64,000 bases of DNA. Origin: Adiantum capillus-veneris (lineage: Eukaryota > Streptophyta > Polypodiopsida > Polypodiales > Pteridaceae). The stretch spans positions 66,544,935 through 66,608,934 of the forward strand of contig CM043950.1 in NCBI GenBank assembly GCA_014529385.2. The letters are read 5' to 3'. Below the pieces are notes generated by a model, which had not been told where the DNA came from, made no database searches, and worked only from the letters and a program-made list of their open reading frames with translations. Positions 21,501 through 33,570 of this stretch are shown here, piece by piece (the stretch's first letter is position 1; each line of letters starts with the position of its first letter). Made by a program: the position numbers and the translations under genes.

Positions 21501-22270
21501 GACATCACACATCACAGGATACCTTGGGCTGAAAAAAACTGATCCTGGAACGTCGCCTTTGCAGGTTGCTGTTGCTAGTAAATCGCAAGAGGAGGGCTAG
21601 GGTGAGGCACAAGTATCAAGCTATCTTGGGCTGCCCTTTTTGCGGCCCTTGCCAACCAAGTACGTATTGCGACTGTTGTTGGCAAGGGCTTCCCTGTTTT
21701 CTACCTATACTGGCTCATCATGCCCCAAGCTGCCGGTCCGTCCACCCATGTATTCGGTTTCAGTTTAATGCAATTCTCTAGGCTGACTTTTGATCATTGC
21801 GACTCGTGATCATCGCAACAGAAGGGGGCAGGGCCCAGGGGTAGTCAGTGGACAACAAATAAAAACGTAGCGGCCAAGTGGAGAGGCTGTGGTTTTGTGG
21901 CGCAGAGGCCTGAAGGCAATCACAGGGTTAATTATGGGCAGTGGGCACATGGCCCTAGAGGGCTGATGTGGAATGTAGTCAATCTAAGATGGTCTTAATG
22001 TGATGTCAAGATGCTCAACACCATTCCCAACCGATGTAAAACTTCGAAACAAGGGACAAGTCATCTAAAGCTTTCATTCATCATCGCCCTTCGTCGCCCT
22101 TAGGTGTTGAATAGCATGCAGGAATGTCTTTTTGCCGATAATATTAAAAGAACATGTGAGGTCGTTATTAAAAGCAAGGCTCATGGCTGTGCGATCTGGC
22201 TGGAGAACAATGGCTCAGATCATGCCAAGCGGCAGCGTGTAAAGTCATATTTAGTTTACCAAGTAGACGG
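21501..22270. other. No gene seen
   Basis: Sequence following the PPR-derived repeat. Short frames only, no motif recognised. Confidence 0.45.
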
Positions 22271-23197
22271 AAGGGAAAATTATCAAAATACCCCTCTAAT
22301 TTGTGGAAATTCTTAAAACACCCCTTCAATTTCAAAAATTACCAAAATACCCTTATATCTGTTTTGGTTGGAATGTTCAAGATTTTTTTATCTTCATTCC
22401 TTTCTTATAATTAAGATCCGTTTTTGAGTGCTTAGCATGTAATTCGTCACAAATTACCTCTCAAAAAAGGGCAATTGGGCAATTATGTCAATTGATTGTC
22501 TATGAATACAAGATGGTAAAACTAGAAATTGTGTCGATTACGTAGGCTCTGGAGATGAATTGCTTCATTGTTTTTAAACATAATTGCCCAATGGCCCTTT
22601 TTTGAGAAGCTACAAAGTTTTTAATCTTTCAAGAAATTTAATCTCATGACCAAAGGAGTTTTGGATAAATTTGAAGGGCATTTTGGGAATTTATAAAAAA
22701 ATAGGGGAAAATTACCAAAATACCCCTCTAATTTGTGGAAATTCCCAAAATGCCCTTCAAATTTTCCAAAATCCCCAAAATACCCCTGGTTGTGAGAGTA
22801 AATTTATCCAAAAATTAAAAAAATTGTAGCTTTTCATATGAAGACCGATTGTCTATGAATGCAAAATACTAAAACTAGAATTTGAGCTGGTAATGAAGGC
22901 TTTGGAGATGAATTGCTTCATTATTTTTAGACATAATTGTCTTTTTTTGGGACGTAATTTGTGACAAATTACATGTTAAGCACTAAAAAACGGATATACA
23001 TTGTCAAAAAAGAATAAAGATTAGGAAATTGTGAACAATCCAGCTAAAATAGATACAAAGGTATTTTGGAAATTTCCACAAATTAGAAGGGTATTTTGGT
23101 AATTTTTCCAAAAAAGATATTGGGGGTGTTTTGGGAATTTTTGAAATTTGAGGGGTATTTTGGGAATTTCCGCAAATTAGAGGGTAATTTTCCCTAA
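22271..23197. repeat. Inverted-repeat-bounded AT-rich element
   Basis: The left edge reads GGGAAAATTATCAAAATACC and the right edge is its near reverse complement (ending GGGTAATTTTCCCT). A further direct copy of the left motif lies at about 22705, and 'ggtattttgg(g/t)aatt' recurs at 23065-23170. This looks like a nested MITE or a decayed terminal-inverted-repeat element with no coding capacity. No clean target duplication was seen. Confidence 0.5.
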
Positions 23198-23206
23198 ATA
23201 GTAAAA

Positions 23207-23288
23207 GGTCCTGCCGGGATTCGAACCCGGAGATGGTTCCCCGCGGTTGGAGCAATTATCACATCAGTTTCCTTTACGCTACAGGGCC
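23207..23288 (-). tRNA. tRNA-like sequence, isotype not assigned
   Basis: On the minus strand an acceptor stem GGCCCTG/CAGGACC pairs with one mismatch. It is followed by TAGCGTAAAGG (close to the pol III A box) and a perfect T arm CCGGG-TTCGAAT-CCCGG with a consensus B box. A T-run follows just 3'. The total is 82 nt. The middle 49 nt do not fold into an obvious anticodon arm, so this is either a class II or intron-containing tRNA I cannot resolve, a tRNA pseudogene, or a SINE head. Confidence 0.5.
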
Positions 23289-23321
23289 TTGGATGTCAGT
23301 GTGGGTTACACGTACTAAGTA

Positions 23322-23322
23322 C

Positions 23323-23379
<57 letters not shown>

Positions 23380-23398
23380 TGTGCGCGCGCGCGCGCGC
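23322..23398 (+). repeat. (CT)n(GT)n(GC)n compound microsatellite
   Basis: Three successive dinucleotide arrays directly before the second PPR-derived repeat copy. Confidence 0.95.
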
Positions 23399-24372
23399 CG
23401 TCTCCTTCGCCCAACGCTCGCAGCTGCGCCTACCTGGGGGAAGCCAGGGTAGCCAAGTGAGCTACCTATATTCTGTTACAAGAAGCCAATCTGATGAATC
23501 CAAGCAAAGCATGGAGATACCAATGCATAGTTCTCTCATCTCAAGCGCATTCTTGGTCGCAGCTTTGGCGAGAAGCCAGAAATGGCAGAGCAAATGCAGC
23601 CGCTTTTGTCAATGTGCTTGGCTGGGCTGTTTTCGTTGGTTGGGCACGAAAAGCAAGGGCTTCTGTCCTGCAATGTAGCCGCCGATGCTTGCAGTTTGCG
23701 CCCCAAGACGTTGATACGGTCAAACAAATCCATGAGGAGACATGTTAGTCAGGGGCTGTTGAAACATGATGCCATGTGTTGCAATATGTATGGCGACATG
23801 TATGCTGAATGTGGTGCACACAAGTTCTCTGGGATCCGGGATGCCATTTTCTGGAATGCATTGCTTGCAGGATATGCCCGTCAGAGGCACAATGCCAAGA
23901 TGCTCTGGGCTGTTGTCCGCAAATGGGGGAGCAAGGACATGCGTACATGCATGCGTTTCGGAGGCATGGGGGTTTGTGTGAGGCCAAACAAACCCATGAT
24001 GATATTCTTCCTTAAGAAGAAAAGATCGAGCTTGTTGGCAATGCTTTGATTAACATGGATGCAGAGCCATGGTGTTCTGCTCAAAGCGAGCATGCTCTCG
24101 ATGAGCAGGTTAAAGGCAGTCTCTTGGAATGCATGATTATTGGATATGCCTAACAGGGCAGGGCTAGGAATACGCAGCGAAGGTTGTGTCTTGGATTGCG
24201 CTTACAGGAGGATCATATGCTCTGCAAGGGGTGGCCAAGCGATCTCTGGACTCCTTTCAATGGATGCAATAGAAGGCCATCTTCCATGTTCCAGGTTGCC
24301 AGAGTGCTCCATTACAAGCATGTTGGTTGCCATAGCGCTCCGCAGCAAGCAAGATTTGAGGGCTTTGAAAGC

Positions 24373-24375
<3 letters not shown>
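23399..24375 (+). pseudogene. PPR protein pseudogene, copy 2
   Basis: After a first part in shifting frames ('MEIPMHSSLISSAFLVAAL'), it reads 'DTVKQIHEETC', then 'QGLLKHDAMCCNMYGDMYAE' and 'RDAIFWNALLAGYARQ', which are successive PPR helices of the plant PLS type. Frameshifts and stops are frequent. The segment to 24375 repeats at 25040-25660. It ends in a 49-base G run. Confidence 0.7.

Positions 24376-24423
<48 letters not shown>
24375..24423 (+). repeat. Homopolymer of 49 G
   Basis: An uninterrupted G run of 49 bases, unusually long for genomic DNA. It breaks the PPR-derived sequence. Length may be affected by sequencing or assembly. The sequence after it (24424-25039) shows no gene. Confidence 0.95.
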
Positions 24424-24424
<1 letters not shown>

Positions 24425-25039
24425 ACTATTAAGAACCCCCCTATATAACGTGTGTGTGCAGGGTACTAATCCATGTTGACATGAATAGATTTACGCCTCT
24501 TTTTTTATAAATTAACTGGTTTTTTTCCAAAATAGATAAAAATACCCCTCTTGTTGATGTCTCTCTGTTAAATTGCTTTAATCTTCAAAAATAGAAAAGA
24601 CCTCCTGCAGAACTCATGTGGTATAGTAACATGAATATGCAGAGGACCCCCTTGGTGAGGAGCAATGCCCAACAGCCCATGCTTCTCCATGTTGAGCAGA
24701 GAGAGGGGGGGGGCTCTCGAGATTTCTCTGTTTTAAAAAATACCATTCTTCAAGATTTTGTGAAGTGGTTCTATTGGCATACCTTCTCTTTCCAAGCTCT
24801 ATCTGTAGCTTTCCTCGAGGCTCCAGATAGAGTAACAGGAGCTTTCCTCGATGCTCCCCGTCCCTCTCTGGCGTAGTAGCTCCCTTTTCCTTTCTCTTGC
24901 CACTCTCAACCTCTTTTCTACTTCTCTCCCAAGCCCCGTTTGCACTCACCTCTCGGAGGGGAAGAATGAGAGCATAGGGAGAATTTGACTGCTTTTTGTA
25001 TAAGTTTTATAATATGATGCTCAAAGGGCCTCCACCTCC

Positions 25040-25660
25040 ATTGCTCTCTGCGGGCAGAACAAATGCAGCCGCTTTTGCCAATGTGCACCCTCGCTCTTGC
25101 CAAGCTCTTCTGTTTTCGTCGGTTGGGCACGAAGCAAGGGCTTTTGTCGTGCAATGTAGCTGCCTATGCTTGCAGTTTGCACTGCAAGATGATGACATGG
25201 GTAAACGAATCCATGAGGAGACATGTTAGTCAGGGGCTGTCAAAACAAAATGGCATGTGTTGCAATGCGAACGGCGACATGTATGGTGCACACAGGTTTT
25301 CCTGGTTCCAGGATGCCGTTTTCTGGACTCCATTGGTATACGCCCGTCAGGCACAATGCCAAGATGCTCTGGGCTGTCGTCCGCAAATGCAGGAGCAAGG
25401 GCTTCTCTGCCATTGCCTGCATGCATGCGTTGGAGGGCAGGGGGCTTTGTGCGAGGCCGAGTGGTGGTGTTCTACTCAAAGCAACCAAGTTCTTGAAGAG
25501 CATCCTATGAAGGGTTAAAGGAAGTCTCTTAGAATGCATGATTAAAGGATATGCCTAGGAATACGTTGCGTTTTGGATTGCACGGATAGGAGGATCATAT
25601 GCTCTGCAAGGGGTGGCGAAGGAATTTCAATGGATGCAATAGAAGGCCATCTTCCCAACT
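25040..25660 (+). pseudogene. PPR protein pseudogene, copy 3
   Basis: Repeats the copy at 23580-24375 with many differences: the 'aaatgcagccgcttttg' start, 'CNVAAYACSLHCK', 'NESMRRHVSQGLSKQNG', 'FQDAVFWTPLVYARQ' and the tail 'aggaggatcatatgctctgcaagg'. Stops and indels show it is non-functional. A duplication of an already-decayed PPR locus is the simplest reading. Confidence 0.65.
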
Positions 25661-26276
25661 GCAATCACTTTTATCAATCCAGGTTGAGGGGATGAGGGCA
25701 AACAATTTGTAAGTCATCTCATTTTGTGGGCTTTGCTGTGATGTGTCAAACCACAATTGGGTCATTCTCATGTGCATGTAAAATGTGGGAGGTGCACCTC
25801 AAGAACAAGAAATGCTTGACTCGTCCTCTCGCTTTAAATCACCAACATGTACAGTTCTTGATGAGAAGTCCATAAGCTGGTGGATGGACCAGAAAGCAAA
25901 GAAACCACTATGAAAGATGCCTCCTCTATGGATGACACCGTACAAACTAAACGGAACAGCAGGCAAAAGAGGGCTATGTTAGGAAGTCCCCAACATTCCA
26001 AGGACCTTAAAACTTCAAATTTGTTCTAGATGTAGTAAAGTTGGCCCCTTATCTCAACTACAGAGGGCGTGTGCTTCATGATATTACTGTGTTACACGTG
26101 AGCTCTTGGGGAATTCATGAGCTACTTCCAATCAAAAGTGAGCTTCTTATTTTACATAGTAAACAAACAAGCTTTGGAGCAATTTTTGTTTGAAATGGCT
26201 ATAGTCATGTTGTTGTTTACCTTTTCAAAAGGAACAAGGACTAAAAAGGGGTTGAAATCGAGGTCTTTGTTCCTTT
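25661..26276. other. No gene seen
   Basis: Sequence between the PPR relic and the copia RT relic. Some may be gypsy or copia leftovers, but no domain could be recognised. Confidence 0.4.
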
Positions 26277-27348
26277 TGTGATTCATTGTATGGCTTAAAA
26301 CAAGGCTCAAGGAAGTGGTACATGAAGTTTGACAAGTACATGCAATCCCAAGGATATGAAATGATCCAAGATGATCATTGCTTGTATACTCGAAAGTTGA
26401 ACTATGGTTTAATTATCATCTTGATACTTTATGTTGATGATATGCTCATTGTTGGTAAGTCCAAAGACAAAATTGCCATCTTGAACAAGTCACTTAGCAC
26501 GCAGTTTTCTATGAAGAATTTGGGAGATGCAAGTCACTTTCTTGGTATGCATATGGAGAGGAATAGAGAATGCGAAATACTGGAGTGATCTCAGGAAAAG
26601 TAGATCCACAAAAGTCTTGTAGCATTTTAATAGAAAAGGGGGAAGGCTACATTGAGTACCCCAAAGTCTATGCAAAAAATTAGCAAGAATGTTGCTCCCA
26701 AATCAAATGTTGAGAAAGCAAAAATGGCCAAGGTACCATATTCTTTAGCAATTTGACAGTCTTATGTACGCCATGATAGCCACGAGGTTGAACATTTCTT
26801 TTGCAGTGCGAGTGGTTAGCAAATTTATGTGGCAAATCCTAGTAGAAAGCATTGGAAGTAGTGAAGCACATCTTCAGATACCTAAAAGGTACTAAAAACA
26901 AGTGCCTATGCTTTGGGAATAGTGATGCATCCATTGTGGGTTCCACGGATGCAAATTATGCAGATTGTGTGGATAATCGAAGATCCGCACCTGGCTATGT
27001 ATTCCTATTTGTTGGAGCAACCATGTCATGGAGATCATGTATCCATGATGTACGTTATCTTCCACCAAAAATGTAGAGTATGTGGTCATTTTTGTTGCTA
27101 GCAAGGAAGCTCTGTGGTTAGCTCACCTAGTGGAAGATCTTGGAATTACTCAAAATCCAGTGTTGCATTGTGATAGTCAGAGTGCAATTGAATTAGAAAA
27201 GGACTCTGTGTTTCACTCCAAGTCAAAACACATAGAAGTCTATTATCATGTGATACATGACATATTGGCTAGCAAGCACATTGAGCTAGTCAAGGTTCAT
27301 ATGGATGACAACTTTGCACATGCTCTCATGAAGAGTCTACCCTCATAG
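26277..27348 (+). pseudogene. Ty1/copia RT and RNase H remnant
   Basis: Starts inside RT ('LYGLKQGSRKWYMKFDKYM'), with 'LILYVDDMLIVGKS' near 26425-26460 and 'MKNLGDASHFLGMHMERN', then stops. RNase H follows ('HWEVVKHIFRYLKGTKN', 'NYADCVDNRRSAPGYVF', 'LHCDSQSAIELEKDS', 'KSKHIEVYYHVIHD'), ending at 27348. The text is nearest to the complete copia at 40953 rather than to copies 1-3. Gag, protease and integrase are absent. Multiple stops. Confidence 0.85.
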
Positions 27349-27472
27349 TTGTTTGCACATTTCATGGAGATGATGCGTGTAGGGTGAAGCCACAGAATTG
27401 CTTCACAGCTGCACAGATGTACATACTTACACATCTAGCCACTTAGGCCACATTGGCCTTCAAGTGATAGAT

Positions 27473-28559
27473 TGTTGGGGCTCAAGCCAACTGGTCACTG
27501 ACAGATACCTAGTACTAATTAAACCCATCTAACCTTATTCAATAATACATAGAATAAAGGAGCAGTGATTGATTCTAACCCTCACTTTGTGCTCCACCCA
27601 TATCGTGTCTCTATCTCCCTCACATGCATGCACTCACACATTGCTCCCACTCCCGCTCCCCACAAATTGGTTACTTTATTTGTCTAGGCATTACAAGGAC
27701 AAGATGCTCAATATGTAATCTCAAGGCGAGAAAATATATGCATAGGGTAAGGTCATGCAGTGGATGGTAGTTAAGCAGGTCTTTCACTTCTTGAATGGCA
27801 CTATACATCTTGGAGTTTTTTTTCCCAAGGGGAGATCATTGCCGCTAGTACATGCTTTTTAGACTCCAATTAGACTACTTTCTATGACACACAAGTGTCC
27901 ACTAGTGATTTCTATTTCATCCTTGGCCTCTCATTATATGATGTTGATGAAGATGCTTATGTTAACTTTTGTTATTGGTATAACAAGGACATGTTATCCC
28001 ACAATATTGAAGATCTCCTAGACAATAGCTCAATACAATCCAAAGATGATTGCAAAAGTAGCCATCTTAGTTAGAAAGAATTACTCTAGGTAATCCATGG
28101 TAGAAAAAAATTGGTTTTAAGAAATAGCCTAGCACCTTGAGGTGCGGACACACTCTTCTTGCAAGGTACAAAGTATGCTTGCTTGCTAAAACGGTCAATT
28201 ATGGTCCAAATCATGTCATTTTGAGAGGATATTTCCTACTAGGGAAAGGGAATTAAAGACCATAAGATTTTCCATGTTGTCTCTTAACTCTTGGACATAT
28301 GAAGTAGGTATAGGAAAGGGCATCAAAGACCATAAAATTTACCATGTTTTCTCTTAACTCTTGGATATAAGATTTGTCTCGTAACTGTGAAGTAGTCCAC
28401 AACAAATTTAACTACATTGTGCTTCATATCATGCTGAAATAAATTATATGTATTCCTCGTAGAAAGAGTGGAATGAAATACCTAACTATTCATGTAGGGT
28501 GGTGCATGCATTTCATTCATTTCCAGTTCCCTTAATGGTGTTGTGATGCATACCTTTTA
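27473..28559. other. Probable start of a copia 3' LTR, then non-coding sequence
   Basis: Downstream of the RNase H relic, 'tgatagat' followed by TGTTGGGGCTC (27473) looks like the start of a copia 3' LTR, but no LTR end was found. A duplication of roughly 70 bp ('attaaagaccataa', 'tctcttaactcttgga') lies at about 28247-28372. No genes seen. Confidence 0.4.
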
Positions 28560-28899
28560 TTGGTGCCCAAAATGATAGTCAACCATATTAAAGATTACGT
28601 GCATCAAGGACATCATCAATCCCAATATGGTTTCATACCTCATTGGCACATTACTGACAATTTGGTGAATGTCATCATTGGCATGGAATATGCAAAATAC
28701 ACTCAACAAGATTTATTGGTCATGCAATTGACATTGAAAAGGCCTCTGATACTATGTTTTGGTATTATATTGCAAAAACAATCCAAAGGCTAGGATTTGG
28801 GCCGAAAATCTCACAGGTCATCTTTCTCTTGTATACTTTTGCACGTTTGTTGTGTGATTCTCTCACATGCCCTTGGGCTTTGGTGCATTCGGTCAGACA
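28560..28899 (+). pseudogene. L1-like LINE reverse transcriptase, 5' piece
   Basis: Reads 'MIVNHIKDYVHQGHHQSQYG' then 'HITDNLVNVIIGMEYAKYTQ' and, in a shifted frame, 'RLGFGPKIS'. These correspond to the start of the plant L1 RT domain, where the family usually has 'SPHQSGFIKGR...DN'. The text agrees with the longer LINE at 37800-38030, so they may be one family. It breaks at about 28900 at copia copy 2 and is resumed at 32960. Confidence 0.7.
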
Positions 28900-31800
28900 C
28901 AAAAGCCTCGTTTGACCAAATGAGTGTCGGCTTTCTCATACCAAGCACGAGGAGATTTCTTCAACCCATACAAAGCCTTCTTACATCTGCACACCTTGTC
29001 CTCTTGTCCTTTCTTGACAAAACCGCGAGGCTGCGTTACATAAACTTCCTCAAATATGTCACCATTTAAGAAAGCAATAACAATGTCTGATTGATGTACA
29101 TCCCAACCAAAATGAGCTGCCAATGCACATAGAAAACGCACAATAGTCATACGACAAGTAGGAGAAAAAGTCTCTTCATAATCTATGCCTTTTTGCTATG
29201 CATAACCCTTTGCAACAAGTCGAGCCTTATGGCGATCAACCTCACCATTCGGCTTGCATTTCAACTTGAAAACCCACTTTGTACCAATGGCCTTTTTGCC
29301 AGGAGGCAAGTCACATAAAGTCCATGTGTTGTTCTCTATAAGTGCATCATATTCGGATTGCATGGCAGCCATACATTTTTTTGAATTATGTGCTTCATCA
29401 AAAGATAGAGGTTTCTCAACATCATGTAAGCTAGACACAACCAAAGCATAACAATTTGATGCATAAGAGGCATGGTGAGAACCTGAATGAGTACGACCAG
29501 ACAAAGGTGCGTCCAATTTATTGTCACGCAAAGTGTGCACTAGCCATTTTGGCATACCTCGAGTCTTCTCATTTTTAGCCCTTTCCTCATCAAGTACATC
29601 ATGTACATTTGCATCAGTAAGGCTCCCCATAGGTTGTACGTTTGCCTCATTGGAATTTACATTCGTATTCCACCATTGAAAAGAGGCAACAAAGTGTCAT
29701 AAATGTCATGTATGCTTACATTATTGTCTCTAGTACATGACAACAAGGCCTGAACAGAATCTTCCACAAACACAACATCCCGTGAAACCAGAATACGCTT
29801 TGTTTGTGGATGATACAACCTGTAACCTTTGCTTTCAACACTATAACCAACAAAATATGTTTGACAGCCTTATCATCCAATTTTATGCGCTGTGTTTGTG
29901 GCACCAAAGCATATGCCAAACAGCCAAAAACACGCATGTGCTCAATAGAAGGCTTTTTGTTATGCCATGCTTCATATGGAGTAATAGACTGCAAAGCTTT
30001 TGTAGGACACCTGTTTAGTACATAAGTGGCACACATGATGGCCTCAAGCCAAAAAGAATGCGGAAAAGCTTGAATTTTGACCATACATCATGCCATTTCC
30101 ATAAGTGACCTGTTTGTCCTCTCAGCAACACCATTTTGTTGATGCGTATAAGGCACTGTACATTGGTGTTTTATCCCACGAGTAGCCAGAAATGCATTAA
30201 ATTCATGAGACATATACTCCCCCCCTCCCGATCGGAATGGATGGTGCCCATAGTACATTTTGAGACATTTTCAACCACCATAGCTTGAAATTGTTTGAAG
30301 CACATAAAAACTTCGGACTTCTCTTTAAGCGGAAATACCCATGCATGCCTAGAGTAATCATCAATTAAAGTCATGAAGTAAAGGTAATTTCCCAAGGACG
30401 GAGTTTGCATGGGCCCACAAACATCACTATACACAAGTTGCAACTTGCATGTGGCCCTAACTGAACCATCCTTTGGAAACTTAGAACGCTGAATTTTATC
30501 CAAAATATAGCCTTCATAAACATGTTTGACAGGTGCTTCAAGAGGCGGCAAAGAAGCAACCATATCAGATTTCTGCAAATGCAGCAAACTGACAAAATTC
30601 AGATGCCCAAAACGTGCATGCCACAGTTTTGCATCTGAAACAGCCCTTGAATCTACAACTCCATTTGCAAAAAAATTTCCACACTTGTCATACAAAATAA
30701 TCTTATACAGCCCACGGCACAAAAGGCCAGATGCAACCATTTTATCACCAAAATTGAGATCGTGAACTGTACATTTTCCACAAATTTGACTACAAGTCCA
30801 AGTTTAGGAAGTGTAGATACAGACAAAAGATTCTTCTTGATCCCAGGTACATAAAGTGCATCAACAAGTGTGAAAGAACTGCCATTTTCAGCAATAAGCA
30901 CAATCCTTCCAACTTCCTGAACTGGATAAGAGGCATTATTGGCACAGGTGATTGAATTTCCATGAGGATAGACTCAAGAGAGGTGAACAATTCACAATTT
31001 GAGGTAATGTGCTTTGTAGCACCACTGTCAAAATACCACACATGTGAATCTATAGCAACTGACATGCATGCATCATGGATAGCAGGATTGTAAGCACTAT
31101 AGCAACTGACATGCATGCATCATGGACAGCAGGATTGTAAGCACTAAAAGACCATTTTGCATCAACATGAGCATCACAGTCTCCTTTCATAGAAGACTCA
31201 ACAATGGCTGTATTTGTAGTGGAACCAGCCTTTGCAGTGGAACCACCCTCTTTCCTCTTAGGCTCTTTGGCCTTCAACTTAGGACACTGCTTGATCAAGT
31301 GGTCATTAGCTTTACAATAATGGCAACACATCTTCTTTTTTGCCCTCATCACCAAAATTTCCAGACGAATTGCTGCCAGTAGAAGCATTAGGAACAGGTG
31401 CTTTTCCACTCGTCGAAGAACCATAAGAAGTGGTTGCATTGCTGTTATCACCCTTTCTTTGAGAAGCAATAAAAGCTTGTTCATCTGCATGTTGTCTAGT
31501 CTTTTTTTTTTTTTGGAAAGTGACTCTTGCAACAACAATATGCACAATGCATCAAACTTGACAACTTCAGGATTTCCTTGGGTCATACGTCTCAAAGTAC
31601 TAGCAAAAGTCTAGTAAGGCATCAAAAACAATCTGCACAAGGGAAATGTCTGAAATGAATTCACCTACAGAAATAAGTTACTCATTAAAATCCTTGACAC
31701 CAGCAAGGAAAGTGTCCATATCATCTTCCTCATGCATAATCTTTGACTCGAGCTCTTTACGCAGCAATGCAATTTTTGCCAGAATATCCCAAGCTTGTTT

Positions 31801-32136
31801 TGTAGATTTTGCTGAACAAATGTGAGGAGTAATGGTGCGCTTCACAGACAATGCAATCAACACATGAGTCTGTGCATCCTTTACAACTTAACGAGCTTGT
31901 TTTGCCGTAGGCAAAACAGCTCTAACAACAGTAATCCTTGCTGTAAGACCTGCAACATCCTCAACATCGCCTACATCCTCTAAACCAGGACGTACATCAA
32001 TGTCGTGCACAATGTTCCAAACACCCTTTGACACAAGAACATGTTGCATCATATAGGTCCACATAGGGTAATTGTCCCCATCCAATCTGTTCTCAGCAGC
32101 AAACATCTTGAACACATCTGTGTTGTTATCAGCCAT
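28900..32136 (-). pseudogene. Ty1/copia gag-pol, degenerate and 3'-truncated (copy 2)
   Basis: Same family as 1-3612. From the gag ATG at 32136 it reads 'MLIALSVKRTITPHICSAKS', a zinc knuckle, 'YFDSGATKHITSN', integrase ('AKLWHARFGHLNFVSLL', 'LIDDYSRHAWVFPL') and the start of RT ('SDIVIAFLNGDIFEEVYVTQ'), with frameshifts and stops throughout. It ends at about 28900, within RT, so RNase H and the 3' LTR are missing. A 47-bp tandem duplication lies at 31052-31145. The left junction with the LINE is therefore not a clean integration end. Confidence 0.85.
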
Positions 32137-32493
32137 GGTAAATGTTGTACCTGATGTGAAAACTGCCCAGAAAGAGGATAAGGAGAGCGGGAACAACACA
32201 TGCTATATAGCACAAACCATAGAAGACCGTAAGGACCTGTTATGCAAAAAACGGCAGTAACAAAAATTTTGCACAAAATGACGAAATGGCATGTGCAGTA
32301 CTTCCTGTAGTGGAAACGAAGGCCGAAATGAGCCCGAATCAGAAATCTGAGCAGAATGAGCTCTACAAGCACGCCCAAAATTTTTGTCGACCTCTGGACG
32401 CTCACTAAAGCTCACTGAAATTGGAGAAAGAGAGCAGGCGTGTGCTGGAGCTGCTGGTAAGCCCGAGAGGACGCAACCTGCTCTAATACCAAT

Positions 32494-32722
32494 TGTTGAA
32501 ATTAGGGTTGCAGGAAAACACACACAGCTTGGAGGAGACGAAGGAAGCTCAAGGCACACAACAGAGAGTATATTACTTAGTGTGCAATGGAAAGATAGAT
32601 AGCCCTAGAGTGATGGGTGTATATATAATGTATGGGGAGAAAAACCTCCTAAAAAGGAAAAAAAATGTCCCAACGGTCCTAAGTGTGTTCACACACATCA
32701 CCACCACATGTATATGGTAACA
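32494..32722 (-). repeat. 5' LTR of copia copy 2
   Basis: 229 bp, TGTT...AACA, very similar to 3974-4200. The adjacent primer site reads with one change (ctctaatacc instead of ctctgatacc), which would weaken priming. The right edge abuts LINE-related sequence. Confidence 0.85.
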
Positions 32723-33570
32723 ATAACTCACTCTGAGTGTTCACTGGAGTAAGGCATTCTCTCTCACTTTAGTTGAGTGCTCTACTCGACAAGCATACTT
32801 TCTTTCACAAAAAGGGGCTTTCTAGGTTGATTAAGTGGTGGATGACTCGAGGAAAGTTCTTTCCTTTCACTTACTGTTCTTTGTTATGAGTTGGGACCTC
32901 AACCTCATTATCGACATTTGGGATAGCACATTCATCAATTGTTTGCTGATGTTTTCGAGTGCCTCCATTACTAGGAGATTTTTGGATTTTTGATTGGCAT
33001 CTCGCCCATGCTATGTTGGACTACATATCAGCTAAGTCAATTTGTGCTTTGCTACAGTCTAATGCATGGATTGTGTCTCATAGAAATCAACCATGGTCAC
33101 TCTCCAAGTCTCAGTTGTGGTGGCAAATAGCGTTGTTTCGCATTTGGAGGAATCACCTACCTCTCAAAGAACACATTTTCTTATGGCAATGCATGGTGGG
33201 TGCTCTACCGGTTGGTACTTTGTTGCATGTGTGGCGCATTGCCTACTCTTGTTGTGTCTGATGTCGTGGGCTGACAAGATTGTTACACATTTGCTTTGGC
33301 ATTGCCACTCCTGAACTTTGATCAAGCAAGTGCCCTCTGCTTTGCACCTTCATTGCCCCTCTAGAATATTTCACAGGCGGTTCTGGATTTTTGGAGTCCT
33401 CCAACCGCCAGAGTCTCCATTTGAGGTCTTCTTCAGTTGGGTTAGATTTTGGGTTACGCGGACCATATGGCACCTATGTAACTCTCAGATGTTTCATGCC
33501 CTAGAAGAGGTACATAGTTACCCGAACAAGGTAACTTGGAAAAATCGTGTGTGTTTAGACTTGAAAATCC
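32723..33570 (+). pseudogene. L1-like LINE 3' piece with zf-RVT-like region
   Basis: Reads 'SQLWWQIALFRIWRNHLPLK', then 'HIFLWQCMVGALPVGTLL', which match the zinc-binding region at the C-terminus of plant LINE polyproteins (the usual form is K-I-x-x-F-L-W...A-L-P-T). It lies on the same strand as 28560-28899, with copia copy 2 between them. The RT palm that should lie between is missing. Confidence 0.6.

Noticed and set aside
24140-24448. Frame ending in poly-Gly
   Set aside because: The poly-Gly is the 49-base G run; upstream text is decayed PPR sequence.
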